A stretch of 21,018 bases of DNA, taken from the NCBI GenBank assembly GCA_030040815.1, contig JASHSZ010000558.1, positions 1 to 21,018 on the forward strand, written 5' to 3'. Source of the DNA: Streptosporangiaceae bacterium (GTDB taxonomy: Bacteria > Actinomycetota > Actinomycetes > Streptosporangiales > Streptosporangiaceae). Under the pieces are notes generated by a model. It ran no database searches. It worked only from the letters and a program-made list of their open reading frames with translations, and was not told where the DNA came from. A program made the translations under genes and the position numbers. Of this stretch, positions 1 through 8,139 are shown piece after piece; the first letter of the stretch is position 1; the number at the start of each line of letters is the position of its first letter.

Positions 1-419
1 GCCCGTCGTCGCTCGAACGGCTGACTCGTGAAGTCCACGTCGCCCAGCGCGAGCAGGTCGAAGGCGACGAACGAGGCTGGCGTCTGCCGAGCCAACAGGC
101 GCACCCTGCTGTCAGCGGGATGGATGCGCTGCAGCAGCGCCTCGAAGTCCAGCCGCCGACCGTCTGAGGCCGGGATCACGATCTCGCCATCGACCACGCA
201 CCGCTCCGGCAGGCTGGCCAGCAGCGCGTCGACGAGTTCGGGAAAGTACCTAGTCATAGGCCGCTCGTTCCGGCTGCCGATCTCCACGTCGGCGCCGTCG
301 CGGAAGACGACCGAGCGGAAGCCGTCCCACTTCGGCTCGTAGCTCAGCGCGCCGGCAGGGATGTCCTTGACCGACTTGGCCAGCATGGGGGCGACGGGCG
401 GCATTACCGGGAGATCCAT
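1..419 (-). CDS. ATP-dependent DNA ligase, N-terminal part (runs off left edge)
   Basis: This is the first 139 residues of an ATP-dependent DNA ligase, which seals nicks through an enzyme-AMP intermediate. The start is the ATG at 419-417. Visible nucleotidyltransferase motifs, in order: motif I EPKWDGFR at residues 28-35, with K30 the lysine expected to carry AMP; a motif Ia-like segment SRNERPMTRYFPE at 49-61; motif III VVDGEIVI at 75-82; and an FDLLA segment at 120-124. The gene continues beyond the window, so I cannot tell a stand-alone LigC-type ligase from the ligase part of a LigD-type NHEJ protein. The N-terminus opens directly with the ligase domain, without a polymerase or phosphoesterase domain in front, which favours the LigC type. 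It is divergent from the acyl-CoA synthetase. A TAGCCT hexamer at 446-441 on the minus strand could be its -10 element. Confidence 0.9.
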   Translation of the reverse strand, partial: MDLPVMPPVAPMLAKSVKDIPAGALSYEPKWDGFRSVVFRDGADVEIGSRNERPMTRYFPELVDALLASLPERCVVDGEIVIPASDGRRLDFEALLQRIHPADSRVRLLARQTPASFVAFDLLALGDVDFTSQPFERRR

Positions 420-545
420 CGCCCCATCATGACCGACGCCAGGCTAGAGGGAGGGAACGGGCCGCGAAGAAGCTGCCCGGTGCGTGGGGACCAGCGTCCT
501 GATATGAAGGCATCAGGGTCAGCCACACCGGAGAGGAAGCCGTCC

Positions 546-2096
546 ATGAAGGTGCCGCTCACAATCGGGGATTTCCTCAGTCGCGGCGCGGCCGTCTACG
601 GGCACCGGACTGCCGTCGTCGACGAGCCTGGAGTAGCGGGCTCGCTGGGTTCCCTCACCTACCGCGAGCTGGAGAGCCGGGCCCGGGGCATGGCGCTAGC
701 GTTCGACGCGATGGGCATTGAGCACGGCGAGCGAGTGGCGATCGTGAGCCCGAACGCGGCCAAGTTCGTGATCTCCTACTACGGGGTCAGCGCCTACGGC
801 CGGATCTTGGTGCCGGTGAACTACCGGCTCAACGCCGACGAGATTGGCTACATCCTCGACCATTCCGGGTCGTCTGCGCTGCTCGTCGACCCCGAGTCGG
901 AGGAGAGCCTGCGGGGCGTCAGCCCGAAGCACAAGATCATTCTGGATGGTGTCGCCGACGCCGAGCTCTTCGCCGCCGCGCCGAACGGAGCTCAGCCGGC
1001 TGAGTGGGCCGCAGATGAGGACGCGACGGCGAGCATCAACTACACCAGCGGTACCACAGCCCGGCCGAAAGGTGTCCAGCTCACGCACCGGAACTGCTGG
1101 CTGAACGCGGCAACGTTCGGCTGGCACACGACGGTCAGCGATCGGGACGTGTACCTGCACACGCTGCCGATGTTCCACTGCAACGGCTGGGGCATGCCCT
1201 ACGCGGTCACCGGGATGGGCGTCCCGCAGGTGGTCGTGCGCAAGATCGACGGCGAGGAAATCCTGCGTCGCATCGAGGCGCACGGCGTCACGCTGATGTG
1301 CGGGGCGCCCGCCGTGGTCGCCGCCATCCTGACGGCGGCAGCCGACCGGCGGGCGGCCGGACGGGACGTGCCAGGCGCTGCCACCCTGCGGATCGTGGTT
1401 GCCGGGGCGCCCCCGCCGTCAAAGACCATCGAGCGCGTCGAGACGGAACTGGGCTGGGAATTCATCCAGATCTACGGGCTGACCGAGACCGCGCCGCTGC
1501 TGACCATCAACCGGGCCGTGGCGGAGTGGGATGACCTGCCGACGGCCGAGCGAGCGAGGCTGCAGTCGCGCGCGGGCGTGCCTGCGGTCGGCGTGCAGAT
1601 CCGCACCGACGCCAAAGGAGAGGTGCTGGCGCGGTCCAACGTCGTGTTCTCCGGCTACTGGGAGCAGCCTGAAGAGTCCGCAACGGCACTGGCGGACGGC
1701 TGGTTCCACACGGGCGACGGCGGCCATATTGATGCCGAGAACTATCTAGTGATCTCGGACCGCAAGAAGGACGTCATCATCACCGGTGGCGAGAACGTCA
1801 GCTCCATCGAGGTGGAGGACTGCCTGTACCAGCACCCTGCGGTGGCGGAGGCGGCGGTCATCGGCGTGCCCGACGAGAAGTGGGGCGAGACAATCAAGGC
1901 GCTCGTCGTGCTGCGGACGCCGGACGGCGCCACCGAGGCCGAGCTCATCCAGCACTGTCGGGCTCGCCTCGCGCACTTCAAGTGCCCGACGTCGGTTGAG
2001 TTGCGGGATGCGCTCGCGCGCACCGCTACTGGCAAGCTGCAGAAGTTCAAGCTGCGCGAGTCGTACTGGGCGGGCCGGGAGCGCAGGGTCAACTAG
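546..2096 (+). CDS. Acyl-CoA synthetase / AMP-dependent ligase
   Basis: A 516-residue member of the ANL (AMP-binding) superfamily, which activates a carboxylic acid as acyl-adenylate and transfers it to CoA. Signature motifs: the P-loop-like YTSGTTARPKG at about 166-176, YGLTETAP at 310-317, TGDGG at 389-393 with the ATP-ribose aspartate D391, SDRKKD at 404-409 with the hinge region, GGENVSSIEVE at 414-424, and the catalytic lysine K497 in TATGKLQKFK. Length is normal for the family. The frame is open from an ATG at 429, but the ATG at 546 is preferred: GAGAGG at 531-536 sits 9 nt upstream, and the protein then begins with the usual start of the fold. The acyl substrate cannot be read from sequence; a fatty or aryl acid is plausible. 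The 3' end overlaps the convergent GrpB gene by 8 nt. Confidence 0.92.
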   Translation: MKVPLTIGDFLSRGAAVYGHRTAVVDEPGVAGSLGSLTYRELESRARGMALAFDAMGIEHGERVAIVSPNAAKFVISYYGVSAYGRILVPVNYRLNADEIGYILDHSGSSALLVDPESEESLRGVSPKHKIILDGVADAELFAAAPNGAQPAEWAADEDATASINYTSGTTARPKGVQLTHRNCWLNAATFGWHTTVSDRDVYLHTLPMFHCNGWGMPYAVTGMGVPQVVVRKIDGEEILRRIEAHGVTLMCGAPAVVAAILTAAADRRAAGRDVPGAATLRIVVAGAPPPSKTIERVETELGWEFIQIYGLTETAPLLTINRAVAEWDDLPTAERARLQSRAGVPAVGVQIRTDAKGEVLARSNVVFSGYWEQPEESATALADGWFHTGDGGHIDAENYLVISDRKKDVIITGGENVSSIEVEDCLYQHPAVAEAAVIGVPDEKWGETIKALVVLRTPDGATEAELIQHCRARLAHFKCPTSVELRDALARTATGKLQKFKLRESYWAGRERRVN

Positions 2097-2706
2097 CGTC
2101 GCGGCCGCGCCGTCCGGCGTCAGCGCCCGCCGTCGCGCGGTCGACGATCTGCCGCACGATGTCCGACTTCGCGTCGGCGTAGTGCTGCACGTGCCGCCAG
2201 GTCCGCTGCGCCAGCTCCCGCTTGACCGCCAGATAGGCATCGCGGTCGGCGTCGTGGCTGCGGAGCCAGTCGCGGAACATCAGCATCCGGTCGATCTCTG
2301 TCGCCCCGGCGGTGAACACGTGCAGGTTGATGTCGGTATCCGGGCCTTTCAGCAAGCGGTGCTCGAACCAGTCCGGCTCGCGGATGCGCAGCGCGTACCC
2401 TGCCGATTCGAGCGCCGGCACGTAGCCGGGCTCGTCCGCCGAGTCGGGCACGACCAGCATGATGTCGATGATCGGCTTGGCGGCCAGGCCTGGCACGGAG
2501 GTCGAACCCACGTGCTCGACACGGATCGCCAGCCCGGCCAGGGCGGTGCGAATCCGACACGCTTCGCGCGCGAACAGCTTCGGCCATCGCGGGTCGTACT
2601 CGACCAGTACGATCGGCGCATTGTGGGGGGTCACCGGGCCGATGATGACCCGCTGGATATTCTCGTCGCTGATCAGCGGCGCCTCTTCCGCAGGTCCCGC
2701 TGGCAT
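2089..2706 (-). CDS. GrpB family protein (UPF0157, nucleotidyltransferase fold)
   Basis: A 205-residue GrpB/UPF0157 protein. The family shares the nucleotidyltransferase fold and is sometimes fused to dephospho-CoA kinase; its reaction is not established. The family core is clear: VLVEYDPRWPKLF at about 33-45 and HVGSTSVPGLAAKPIID at 65-81, containing the GS motif and acidic residue of the fold, then NLHVF and a helical C-terminal half. The last 25 residues are Arg/Asp-rich and look disordered. I chose the ATG at 2706 because GGAGG lies 10 nt upstream on this strand; a GTG at 2718 is in frame but sits on top of that ribosome site. The gene is divergent from the NCS1 permease, sharing about 64 bp of control region, and its tail overlaps the acyl-CoA synthetase. 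Confidence 0.88.
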   Translation of the reverse strand: MPAGPAEEAPLISDENIQRVIIGPVTPHNAPIVLVEYDPRWPKLFAREACRIRTALAGLAIRVEHVGSTSVPGLAAKPIIDIMLVVPDSADEPGYVPALESAGYALRIREPDWFEHRLLKGPDTDINLHVFTAGATEIDRMLMFRDWLRSHDADRDAYLAVKRELAQRTWRHVQHYADAKSDIVRQIVDRATAGADAGRRGRDAS

Positions 2707-2770
2707 GGGGGTTGCCACCTCCGACCGTTAGCTAGCAAGGCCAGTGACACTCAACCAGAGAGGCCGGCAC

Positions 2771-4222
2771 ATGGCGAGTTCGGCGGGTGCTGAGGCGGCG
2801 GACGGCGGTGCCGCGCCCGCGGTGACCACGGTCGAGCGGCGCGGTATCGAACACATACCGCACGCCGAGCGCTGGGGCAAGGCAAGCAGCCTGTTCTGGA
2901 TGTGGGCAGGCGCCGTGTGGAACGTGGAATTCGTGATCTATGGCGCGCTCGCCATCGTGGTGTTCGGGTTGTCGTTCGCGCAGGCCGTCATCGTCATCCT
3001 GGTTGGCAACGTGGCGTACGTCCTCACGGGGCTCGCCAGCGTGCAGGGCCCGCAGGCCGGCACCACCGCGTTCGCCATCAGCCGGGCGCCGTTCGGGCCG
3101 CGCGGCAACAAGATGCCGTCGCTCTTCAACTGGGTGACTCAGGTCGGGTTCGAGATCGAGGGCATTGCGCTGATCGTGTTCGCCGCGATCCTCCTTACGA
3201 GCAAGGCGGGGTTCACCGCCGGCACCGCAGCGAAGGTTATTTTCATCATCATTGCGGTCGCGATCCAAGCCGTCTTGCCGCTGCTCGGCCACGCGGCGGT
3301 GCTCCGGGTGTTGCGCTGGCTCGCCGTCCCGTTCATCGTCCTGTTCGCCGTCATGGCGGGCCTGACGACATCGAAGGTCAACCTGCACGTGCCCGCCCAC
3401 GGGGCGAGCTGGGGAGCGCTGACCATCTTCCTGGCGCTGGTGATCTCGGCTGGTGGCCTCGGCTGGACGGAGAACGGCAACGACTACTCCCGGTACCTGC
3501 CCCGCACGACGGACAAGGGGCGGATCGTGCTGGCGGTGACGCTGGGCGGCGCGATCCCGTCCGCGCTGCTGGAAATCCTGGGCGCGGCGATCGCGACCGG
3601 CGTGCCGAGCGCGACCACGCCGAACGGCCTGGTATCCGGGTTCCCTGCCTGGTTCATCTGGCCGTACCTGATCTTCGCGATCTTCCAGCTATTCGCGATC
3701 AACACGCTGGACCTGTACTCATCGGGCGTCACCCTGCAGAGCATCTTCCCGCGGCTGCACCGGCTGCAGTGCGTCGCGATCGACACCGTCATCTGCGGCG
3801 GGATAGCCGGCTATGCCGTGTTCTCCTCGCACTTTTACACGCTGCTGGCAGACTTCCTGCTGTTCATCATCGTGTGGCTCGGACCGTGGTGCGGCATCTA
3901 CCTAGTCGACAGCTGGCTACGCCGGAATCGTTACGACCACGACGGCCTGCTCAATGAGCGGAGCGGCGGCCGGTACTACCGCCAGGACGGCTTCCACTGG
4001 CCGGCCATCGTGGCCCAGGTCATCGGGATGGTGTGCGCCGCCCTGTGGCTGAATGCCTATTCCCCGTACGTCGGTCCGCTGGCTAGCCGCATCGGCGGCA
4101 CGATCGGGTCGGACTTCAGCGTGTTCATCGGCCTGTTTGTCGGCGCGCTGACGTACTTCCTGCTAGCCAGGCGGTCCGTCCAAGCCGAGGGCGAGGCGAC
4201 TCCCGTGACCGCTGTCTCGTAG
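2771..4222 (+). CDS. NCS1 family purine/cytosine permease
   Basis: A 483-residue inner-membrane transporter of the NCS1 family (cytosine, purine, allantoin or hydantoin uptake coupled to H+ or Na+). About 12 hydrophobic helices can be traced from residue 46 to the C-terminus. Family-like segments are the N-terminal GIEHIPHAERWGKASSLFWMW, the PQAGTTAFAISRAPFGPRGN loop and GLGWTENGNDYSRYLPR. The last resembles the conserved region around transmembrane segment 6 that contributes to the substrate site. The ATG at 2771 is chosen because GAGAGG at 2758-2763 lies 7 nt upstream; a GTG at 2744 is also in frame. The substrate is undetermined, and no catabolic nucleobase enzyme lies next to it, so codB is not assigned. 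A terminator-like hairpin follows the stop. Confidence 0.9.
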   Translation: MASSAGAEAADGGAAPAVTTVERRGIEHIPHAERWGKASSLFWMWAGAVWNVEFVIYGALAIVVFGLSFAQAVIVILVGNVAYVLTGLASVQGPQAGTTAFAISRAPFGPRGNKMPSLFNWVTQVGFEIEGIALIVFAAILLTSKAGFTAGTAAKVIFIIIAVAIQAVLPLLGHAAVLRVLRWLAVPFIVLFAVMAGLTTSKVNLHVPAHGASWGALTIFLALVISAGGLGWTENGNDYSRYLPRTTDKGRIVLAVTLGGAIPSALLEILGAAIATGVPSATTPNGLVSGFPAWFIWPYLIFAIFQLFAINTLDLYSSGVTLQSIFPRLHRLQCVAIDTVICGGIAGYAVFSSHFYTLLADFLLFIIVWLGPWCGIYLVDSWLRRNRYDHDGLLNERSGGRYYRQDGFHWPAIVAQVIGMVCAALWLNAYSPYVGPLASRIGGTIGSDFSVFIGLFVGALTYFLLARRSVQAEGEATPVTAVS

Positions 4223-4235
4223 GCGCGCGGCAGCC

Positions 4236-4262
4236 CCGCGCGGCCGACGAGGGGCCGTGCGG
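4236..4262 (+). terminator. GC-rich hairpin after the permease gene
   Basis: A hairpin starts 13 nt after the permease stop. The stem is CCGCGCGGCC pairing with GGCCGTGCGG (one G-U pair) around a 7-nt loop GACGAGG. Flanking GCGCGC copies at 4223-4228 and 4262-4267 could lengthen the stem imperfectly. There is no U-tract, which is common for actinomycete terminators. It probably ends permease transcription before the next gene. Confidence 0.5.
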
Positions 4263-4337
4263 CGCGCATGCCGTTGCGGCACCTGCGCCAGGCCGCGTCA
4301 AGCCGGGCCGGCCCGGCAGAGGGGCCGAGACTGGGGC

Positions 4338-4343
4338 TAAGGT
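4338..4343 (+). promoter_or_regulatory. Putative -10 element for leaderless GTG at 4352
   Basis: TAAGGT fits TAnnnT and ends 8 nt before the chosen GTG start of the dehydrogenase. This is the spacing at which transcription would begin on or next to the start codon. No good -35 is visible. Confidence 0.35.
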
Positions 4344-4351
4344 CACTACCC

Positions 4352-5269
4352 GTGACAGCGTCGCGCGTGGCGATCGGGCCCGGCAGCAACGCGCTGGCCG
4401 AGAATGCCGTACGTGCCGCAGGCGGCGTTGCCGCGGGCCCCGACTCGGCCGCTGATGCCCTTGTCTGGCTCGCGCCGCGAGACACAGCCGGACTGCGGGC
4501 CGCGCTCGCCACGACGGGCGCGCGCTGGGTGCAGTTGTCGTCGGCCGGCATCGAGAGCACAGCGGCAGCCGGGCTGCTCGATCCTGACCGCGTCTGGACG
4601 TCGGCGAAGGGTGTCTACGCCGACCAGGTCGCCGAGCATGCCCTCATGCTGGCTCTCGCTGGCCTGCGTCAGCTACCTAAGCGCATCACGGCGCGTTCGT
4701 GGGGGAAACCGGGTGGTGACTCCCTGTTCGACGAGCGGGTGACGATCCTCGGCGGCGGCGGAATCACCGCTAGCCTGCTGCAGTTGCTCGCGCCGTTCCG
4801 GGTCGCTGCGACGGTCGTGCGACGTGGCGCCGAGCCGGTACCGGGTGCCGCGCACACCGTATCCTCCAGCGGGCTCGCCGGTGCGCTGCCGGATGCGAAG
4901 GTGGTGTTCCTCGCGCTGGCGCTCACACCCGAGACGGAGCGGATCATCGGCGCGGAGCAGCTTGCCGCGATGCGGGCGGACGCATGGCTCGTCAACGTGG
5001 CGCGTGGCCGTCACGTAGACACCGATGCGCTGGTGGCCGCGCTCGCGGCCGGGAGTATCGCCGGCGCGGCGCTCGACGTCACCGATCCCGAGCCGCTCCC
5101 GGACGGACATCCACTGTGGGCACAGCAGCGGTGCATCATCACGCCGCACACCGCCGACCCGGCCGAGCTTTCCGACGTCGAGTTCGCGCGCCGGATCAGC
5201 GACAACGTCTCCAGGTTCGCGGCCGGCCAGCCGCTGCTCGGCCTGGTGGATCCGGCGGCTGGCTATTAG
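4352..5269 (+). CDS. D-isomer-specific 2-hydroxyacid dehydrogenase
   Basis: A 305-residue NAD(P)-dependent oxidoreductase of the D-2-hydroxyacid dehydrogenase family (phosphoglycerate dehydrogenase/glyoxylate-hydroxypyruvate reductase-like), interconverting 2-oxoacids and D-2-hydroxyacids. The Rossmann glycine motif reads ILGGGGI at 132-138. The catalytic triad is visible: R218 in NVARGRHVD, E247 in DVTDPEPLPDGHPLW, and H266 in IITPHTAD. The N-terminal substrate domain is short and Ala-rich, so the protein is slightly below the usual 310-330 residues. The frame is open from 4268, but the GTG at 4352 is preferred: upstream codons do not look like the family, and a TAAGGT -10-like box sits 8 nt before it. 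The physiological substrate is unknown. It ends 12 nt before the convergent ASCH-like gene. Confidence 0.88.
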   Translation: MTASRVAIGPGSNALAENAVRAAGGVAAGPDSAADALVWLAPRDTAGLRAALATTGARWVQLSSAGIESTAAAGLLDPDRVWTSAKGVYADQVAEHALMLALAGLRQLPKRITARSWGKPGGDSLFDERVTILGGGGITASLLQLLAPFRVAATVVRRGAEPVPGAAHTVSSSGLAGALPDAKVVFLALALTPETERIIGAEQLAAMRADAWLVNVARGRHVDTDALVAALAAGSIAGAALDVTDPEPLPDGHPLWAQQRCIITPHTADPAELSDVEFARRISDNVSRFAAGQPLLGLVDPAAGY

Positions 5270-5281
5270 AGCTCCGGTGCG

Positions 5282-5872
5282 TTACTGAGACTCGGTGCGT
5301 CTTGCTAGGTATGCCGCGCCACGCGGTGAGATTCGGTAGCCCACGTCGAGGCTGATCGTCAGCCCGAGCGCCTTCAGCCGCCGCACGTGCAGCTTGTAGT
5401 CCGGCCGGTCCCAGTTGAGTTCAGGGGCCAGCAGGGCCGAGGACACGGCCGGCTGGCTGGCGATCTGCTCGAGCACCGCGATCGTCCAGGGCCCGCGCTT
5501 GCTCGCCTCGTCCATCCGGGCGAGCCGCTTGCTGATGGCCCGCACGTCGTCATCCGACAGGTCCACGGTGCCGGCCAGCTGGTCGCGCGGGTCAAGATCG
5601 GCGACCGGACGGAACCGGATGCAGTACAACGGCAGGTGCGGGTCACCGCGCAGGTCCGCGACGGCCGCCTCGACGGTGGCGAACCCCGCGTCCCTCGCAA
5701 GCCCCGGGGTGATGTCGGCCGGAGCGATCGTGTCCACCGACTCTGCCACAACGAGGCCGTCGCCGGTCCGGTACCGGTGGCCGGCCACCACCTGGGCGCG
5801 GCGCCAGCGCCGGAACGCGACCGTAATGGTGCCGTCGCGGAGTCCCTCGCGCAACCGTGCCTCGAACTGCAC
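5282..5872 (-). CDS. ASCH-like domain protein with winged-helix-like C-terminal half
   Basis: A 196-residue protein that I assign only to a fold type. Residues 1-60 (FEARLREGLRDGTITVAFRR, then W and GHRYRTGDG) have the pattern of ASCH/PUA-like domains: an R-x-G-x-K-like segment, a small beta barrel and a glycine turn. ASCH domains are thought to bind RNA or nucleotides. Residues about 125-192 (PWTIAVLEQIASQPAVSSALLA, NWDRPDYKLHVRRLKALGLT, GYRISPRGAAYL) read like a winged-helix: helices, then a recognition-type helix and a beta wing. The start is the GTG at 5872, with TACAGT 6 nt upstream and no ribosome site, consistent with leaderless translation. A role in RNA or DNA binding is inference. 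It is divergent from the PLP decarboxylase-like gene across about 190 bp. Confidence 0.75.
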   Translation of the reverse strand: MQFEARLREGLRDGTITVAFRRWRRAQVVAGHRYRTGDGLVVAESVDTIAPADITPGLARDAGFATVEAAVADLRGDPHLPLYCIRFRPVADLDPRDQLAGTVDLSDDDVRAISKRLARMDEASKRGPWTIAVLEQIASQPAVSSALLAPELNWDRPDYKLHVRRLKALGLTISLDVGYRISPRGAAYLARRTESQ

Positions 5873-5878
5873 GCTGCG

Positions 5879-5884
5879 ACTGTA
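5879..5884 (-). promoter_or_regulatory. Putative -10 element for leaderless GTG at 5872
   Basis: On the minus strand TACAGT is followed by 6 nt and then the GTG start of the ASCH-like gene. There is no Shine-Dalgarno sequence. A TTGGCA at 5903-5898 is only 13 nt away, too close for a normal -35. Confidence 0.45.
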
Positions 5885-6060
5885 CTGCGACGACGAGTGC
5901 CAACCGGGTGCGCGGCACGCGCGCCCGCGAGGCGGGCAGGTGACGGCGGGTGCTGTAATCCAGAACTGGTCAGCCGGCTCCGATCAGCCGCTGCCACGGG
6001 GGCAAGCCGGCCAGGATCACCGTGGCCGAAGTTCCCGGCGGTATCCGGCACACTAGGCGG

Positions 6061-7515
6061 GTGCTTGAACCACCGGGCGACCCCCGTGACCCGCGCGGAC
6101 TGCGCGCAGACGCGCCGCTGCTCGACGCGTGGCTGAGCTTCACCGGCCGCGTTGACGCTGGCGACCTGCTACCGATGTGCGTGCCCGGTCACAAACAGCG
6201 GCAGGACCTAGTCGGCGCCGTGATCGCCGGAGACGCGCCGTTCTACGGTGGCCTCGACACCATCAAGCACGCCGACACCCTCCGGGTCGAGGCCGAGGGC
6301 CGGGCCGCGGCCCTGTGGGGCGCGGACTGGTGCCGGTTCTCGGTCGCCGGATCAACGCACGGCAACCAGGCGCTCGCGCTCGCCGTGGGTCAGCCAGGGC
6401 AAGAGGTGATCATCAACCGGACCCTGCACCGGTCATTGCTCCTCGGCCTGGTCCTCGCCGACCTCCGGCCGGTCTGGGTCCGGCCGGAGGTCGATGCCAG
6501 CTCCGGGCTGCCGGCTGGCGTCGCGGTCGACACTGTGCGGGATGCGCTCGCCGCGCACCCGGCCGCGTGCGCGGTATTCCTCGGCGACCCCACGTACGTG
6601 GGGACGATCAGCGATCTCGCCGGGCACGCGGCGGCCGCCCACGAGGCAGGCGTCCCGCTGATCGTGGACGCAGCGTGGGCTGCCCACCTCGGCTTTCATC
6701 CCAACCTGCCGCCACACGCCATCGCGGCCGGGGCAGACGCCATGGTGACCAGCGCGCACAAGGCGCTGCCGGCCTACACCCAGGGCGCGCTCGTGCTCGC
6801 CAGGACGCAGCTGCTGGACGCAGCGCGGCTGGAACGGGCGTTCGACGCCACACACACGACCAGCCCGGCGGGGTCGATCATGGCCAGTATCGACGCGGTC
6901 AGGGCCTTGCTCGCCGCAGACGGCCAGTGGCTGTGCGGTCGGCTGATCCGTGGCGTCGCCGCGGCGCGCAAGCGGCTGCGGGAAGTGCCGGGCGTAGACG
7001 TCCTGGCGGGGCCTGGCGTCGAGCCGACGAAACTGGTCGTGCTGCTGGCGGGCGCGGGCGCGCACGGCATCCGGGTCGAGGCCGACATCATCGCAGCAGG
7101 TATGGCGGTCGAGATGGCCGACCGGGACACCATCGTGCCGATCCCGGCGATTGCCGACAGCGAGGACCAGCTCGCCACGTTCATCGACGTGCTGATCGCG
7201 GCGATCGAGCGGCACCGCGGGCAGCCGCGCCGGCCCGTGGCCGCGGCGTCCTGGACGGTGGAACCGGAGCCTGTGCTCGCGCCGCGGGAGGCGTTCTTCG
7301 CCCCGAACGAAACGGTGCCCGCGGCCGCTGCGGTCGGGCGGGTCAGTGCGGAGCTGATCGCGCCGTATCCGCCTGGTGTGCCGGTGCTGGCCCCGGGTGA
7401 GCTCATCACCGCAGCGGCCGTCGAGGCGCTGCGCGAGGTGGCAGCTGACGGCGGCCGGATCGCCTATGCAGCCGACCCAAGCCTGCAGACCTTCCAGGTC
7501 ATCGCTCGGCCGTAG
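6061..7515 (+). CDS. Orn/Lys/Arg decarboxylase family PLP-dependent enzyme
   Basis: A 484-residue fold-type I PLP enzyme of the Orn/Lys/Arg decarboxylase family, in the short class found in Gram-positives. Motifs: MCVPGHKQ at 39-46, GGLDTIKHADTL at 63-74, the phosphate-binding GSTHGNQ at 97-103 with H100 stacking on PLP, D203 in IVDAAW, and SAHKALPAYTQG at 231-242 with K234 the Schiff-base lysine. The C-terminal domain, including IAPYPPGVPVLAPGE, closes the family architecture. Substrate (lysine, arginine or ornithine, giving cadaverine, agmatine or putrescine) cannot be called. The frame is also open from a GTG at 6022. I prefer the GTG at 6061, which has CACACT 6 nt upstream (a weak TAnnnT-type box), but this is uncertain. 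No antizyme-like or transporter partner is adjacent. Confidence 0.88.
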   Translation: MLEPPGDPRDPRGLRADAPLLDAWLSFTGRVDAGDLLPMCVPGHKQRQDLVGAVIAGDAPFYGGLDTIKHADTLRVEAEGRAAALWGADWCRFSVAGSTHGNQALALAVGQPGQEVIINRTLHRSLLLGLVLADLRPVWVRPEVDASSGLPAGVAVDTVRDALAAHPAACAVFLGDPTYVGTISDLAGHAAAAHEAGVPLIVDAAWAAHLGFHPNLPPHAIAAGADAMVTSAHKALPAYTQGALVLARTQLLDAARLERAFDATHTTSPAGSIMASIDAVRALLAADGQWLCGRLIRGVAAARKRLREVPGVDVLAGPGVEPTKLVVLLAGAGAHGIRVEADIIAAGMAVEMADRDTIVPIPAIADSEDQLATFIDVLIAAIERHRGQPRRPVAAASWTVEPEPVLAPREAFFAPNETVPAAAAVGRVSAELIAPYPPGVPVLAPGELITAAAVEALREVAADGGRIAYAADPSLQTFQVIARP

Positions 7516-7760
7516 CACCGACGCGCTACGGCGTTAGCTGACGCCCCAGGCCCTCGCAGCCTACGAGGCGGGCACCGCCCAGCCAGGGTTCCGGCGGCGA
7601 AGTTCCGGCCGCACCGCATGTGGCTGTCGCAGCGGCCGACTAGCGCTCCTTTGGCACCTTTTGTCCCAGCCGTTGTGCTGCCCGCTGTGCTTGTGATGCT
7701 CCTGTGCCTGCTGGTATGCCGCGCGCCCCGTGGGTATGGCGCCACTGGGGGTGGTCTGCC
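7516..7760. other. Intergenic region before the small membrane protein
   Basis: About 245 bp with no convincing gene. GGCGT and ACGCC, 5 bp each around TAGCTG, form a weak hairpin just after the decarboxylase stop. GTTCCGGC occurs twice within 25 bp. No clear promoter is seen. The downstream frame is open from 7704, but the ATG at 7761 is the better start. Confidence 0.4.
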
Positions 7761-8102
7761 ATGACGGGTAACGGGCTCACGGACATCGTGCTACCCATCG
7801 TGATCGCGATATGCCTGGTCACCTGGCTCGGTATGGTCTTCTGGGCGAACGCGCATCCGACCAGGGGACGTTATAGCACGGACCTGCGTACGGAGGTTCG
7901 CGGCGGAAGCTTCCAGGCGATGGAGGGCGGACGGCAGCTGATGCCGATCCCGGAGCACCGGCCGGCCGTGCCGGGACAGCGGCCCGCCGCGGCCTCGGAG
8001 ACTTATCGGGTGCCAGCGGGCGCCACCGCGACGGCCACTGCCGACGACATCCAGGCCGCCGAAGAGGACACGACTCCCATAGCGACGCGCCCGCCGCGCT
8101 GA
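7761..8102 (+). CDS. Small single-pass membrane protein, unknown function
   Basis: A 113-residue protein I do not recognise. After a short polar N-terminus, a single hydrophobic helix spans about residues 8-28 (IVLPIVIAICLVTWLGMVFW). It is followed by HPTRGRYSTDLRTEV and a long low-complexity tail rich in Pro, Ala, Thr and acidic residues. The positive residues after the helix suggest an N-out, C-in orientation, but this is inference. The start is the ATG at 7761 with GGGGTGG at 7747-7753 upstream; the longer frame from 7704 adds an unlikely Trp-rich leader. It stands alone between the decarboxylase-like gene and the convergent EEP gene. The layout resembles small actinobacterial membrane-anchored hypothetical proteins. 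Confidence 0.65.
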   Translation: MTGNGLTDIVLPIVIAICLVTWLGMVFWANAHPTRGRYSTDLRTEVRGGSFQAMEGGRQLMPIPEHRPAVPGQRPAAASETYRVPAGATATATADDIQAAEEDTTPIATRPPR

Positions 8103-8139
8103 GCCGCCGAATGCACGCACAGCCGGGCGCTTGGGCCCG

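Noticed and set aside
2771..4222. Naming the permease codB
   Set aside because: Only NCS1 family membership is supported; no cytosine deaminase or other pathway gene is adjacent.
8118..8135. Hairpin GGGC/GCCC between the small membrane protein and EEP genes as a terminator
   Set aside because: It has only about 5 bp with a short loop, too weak to call.
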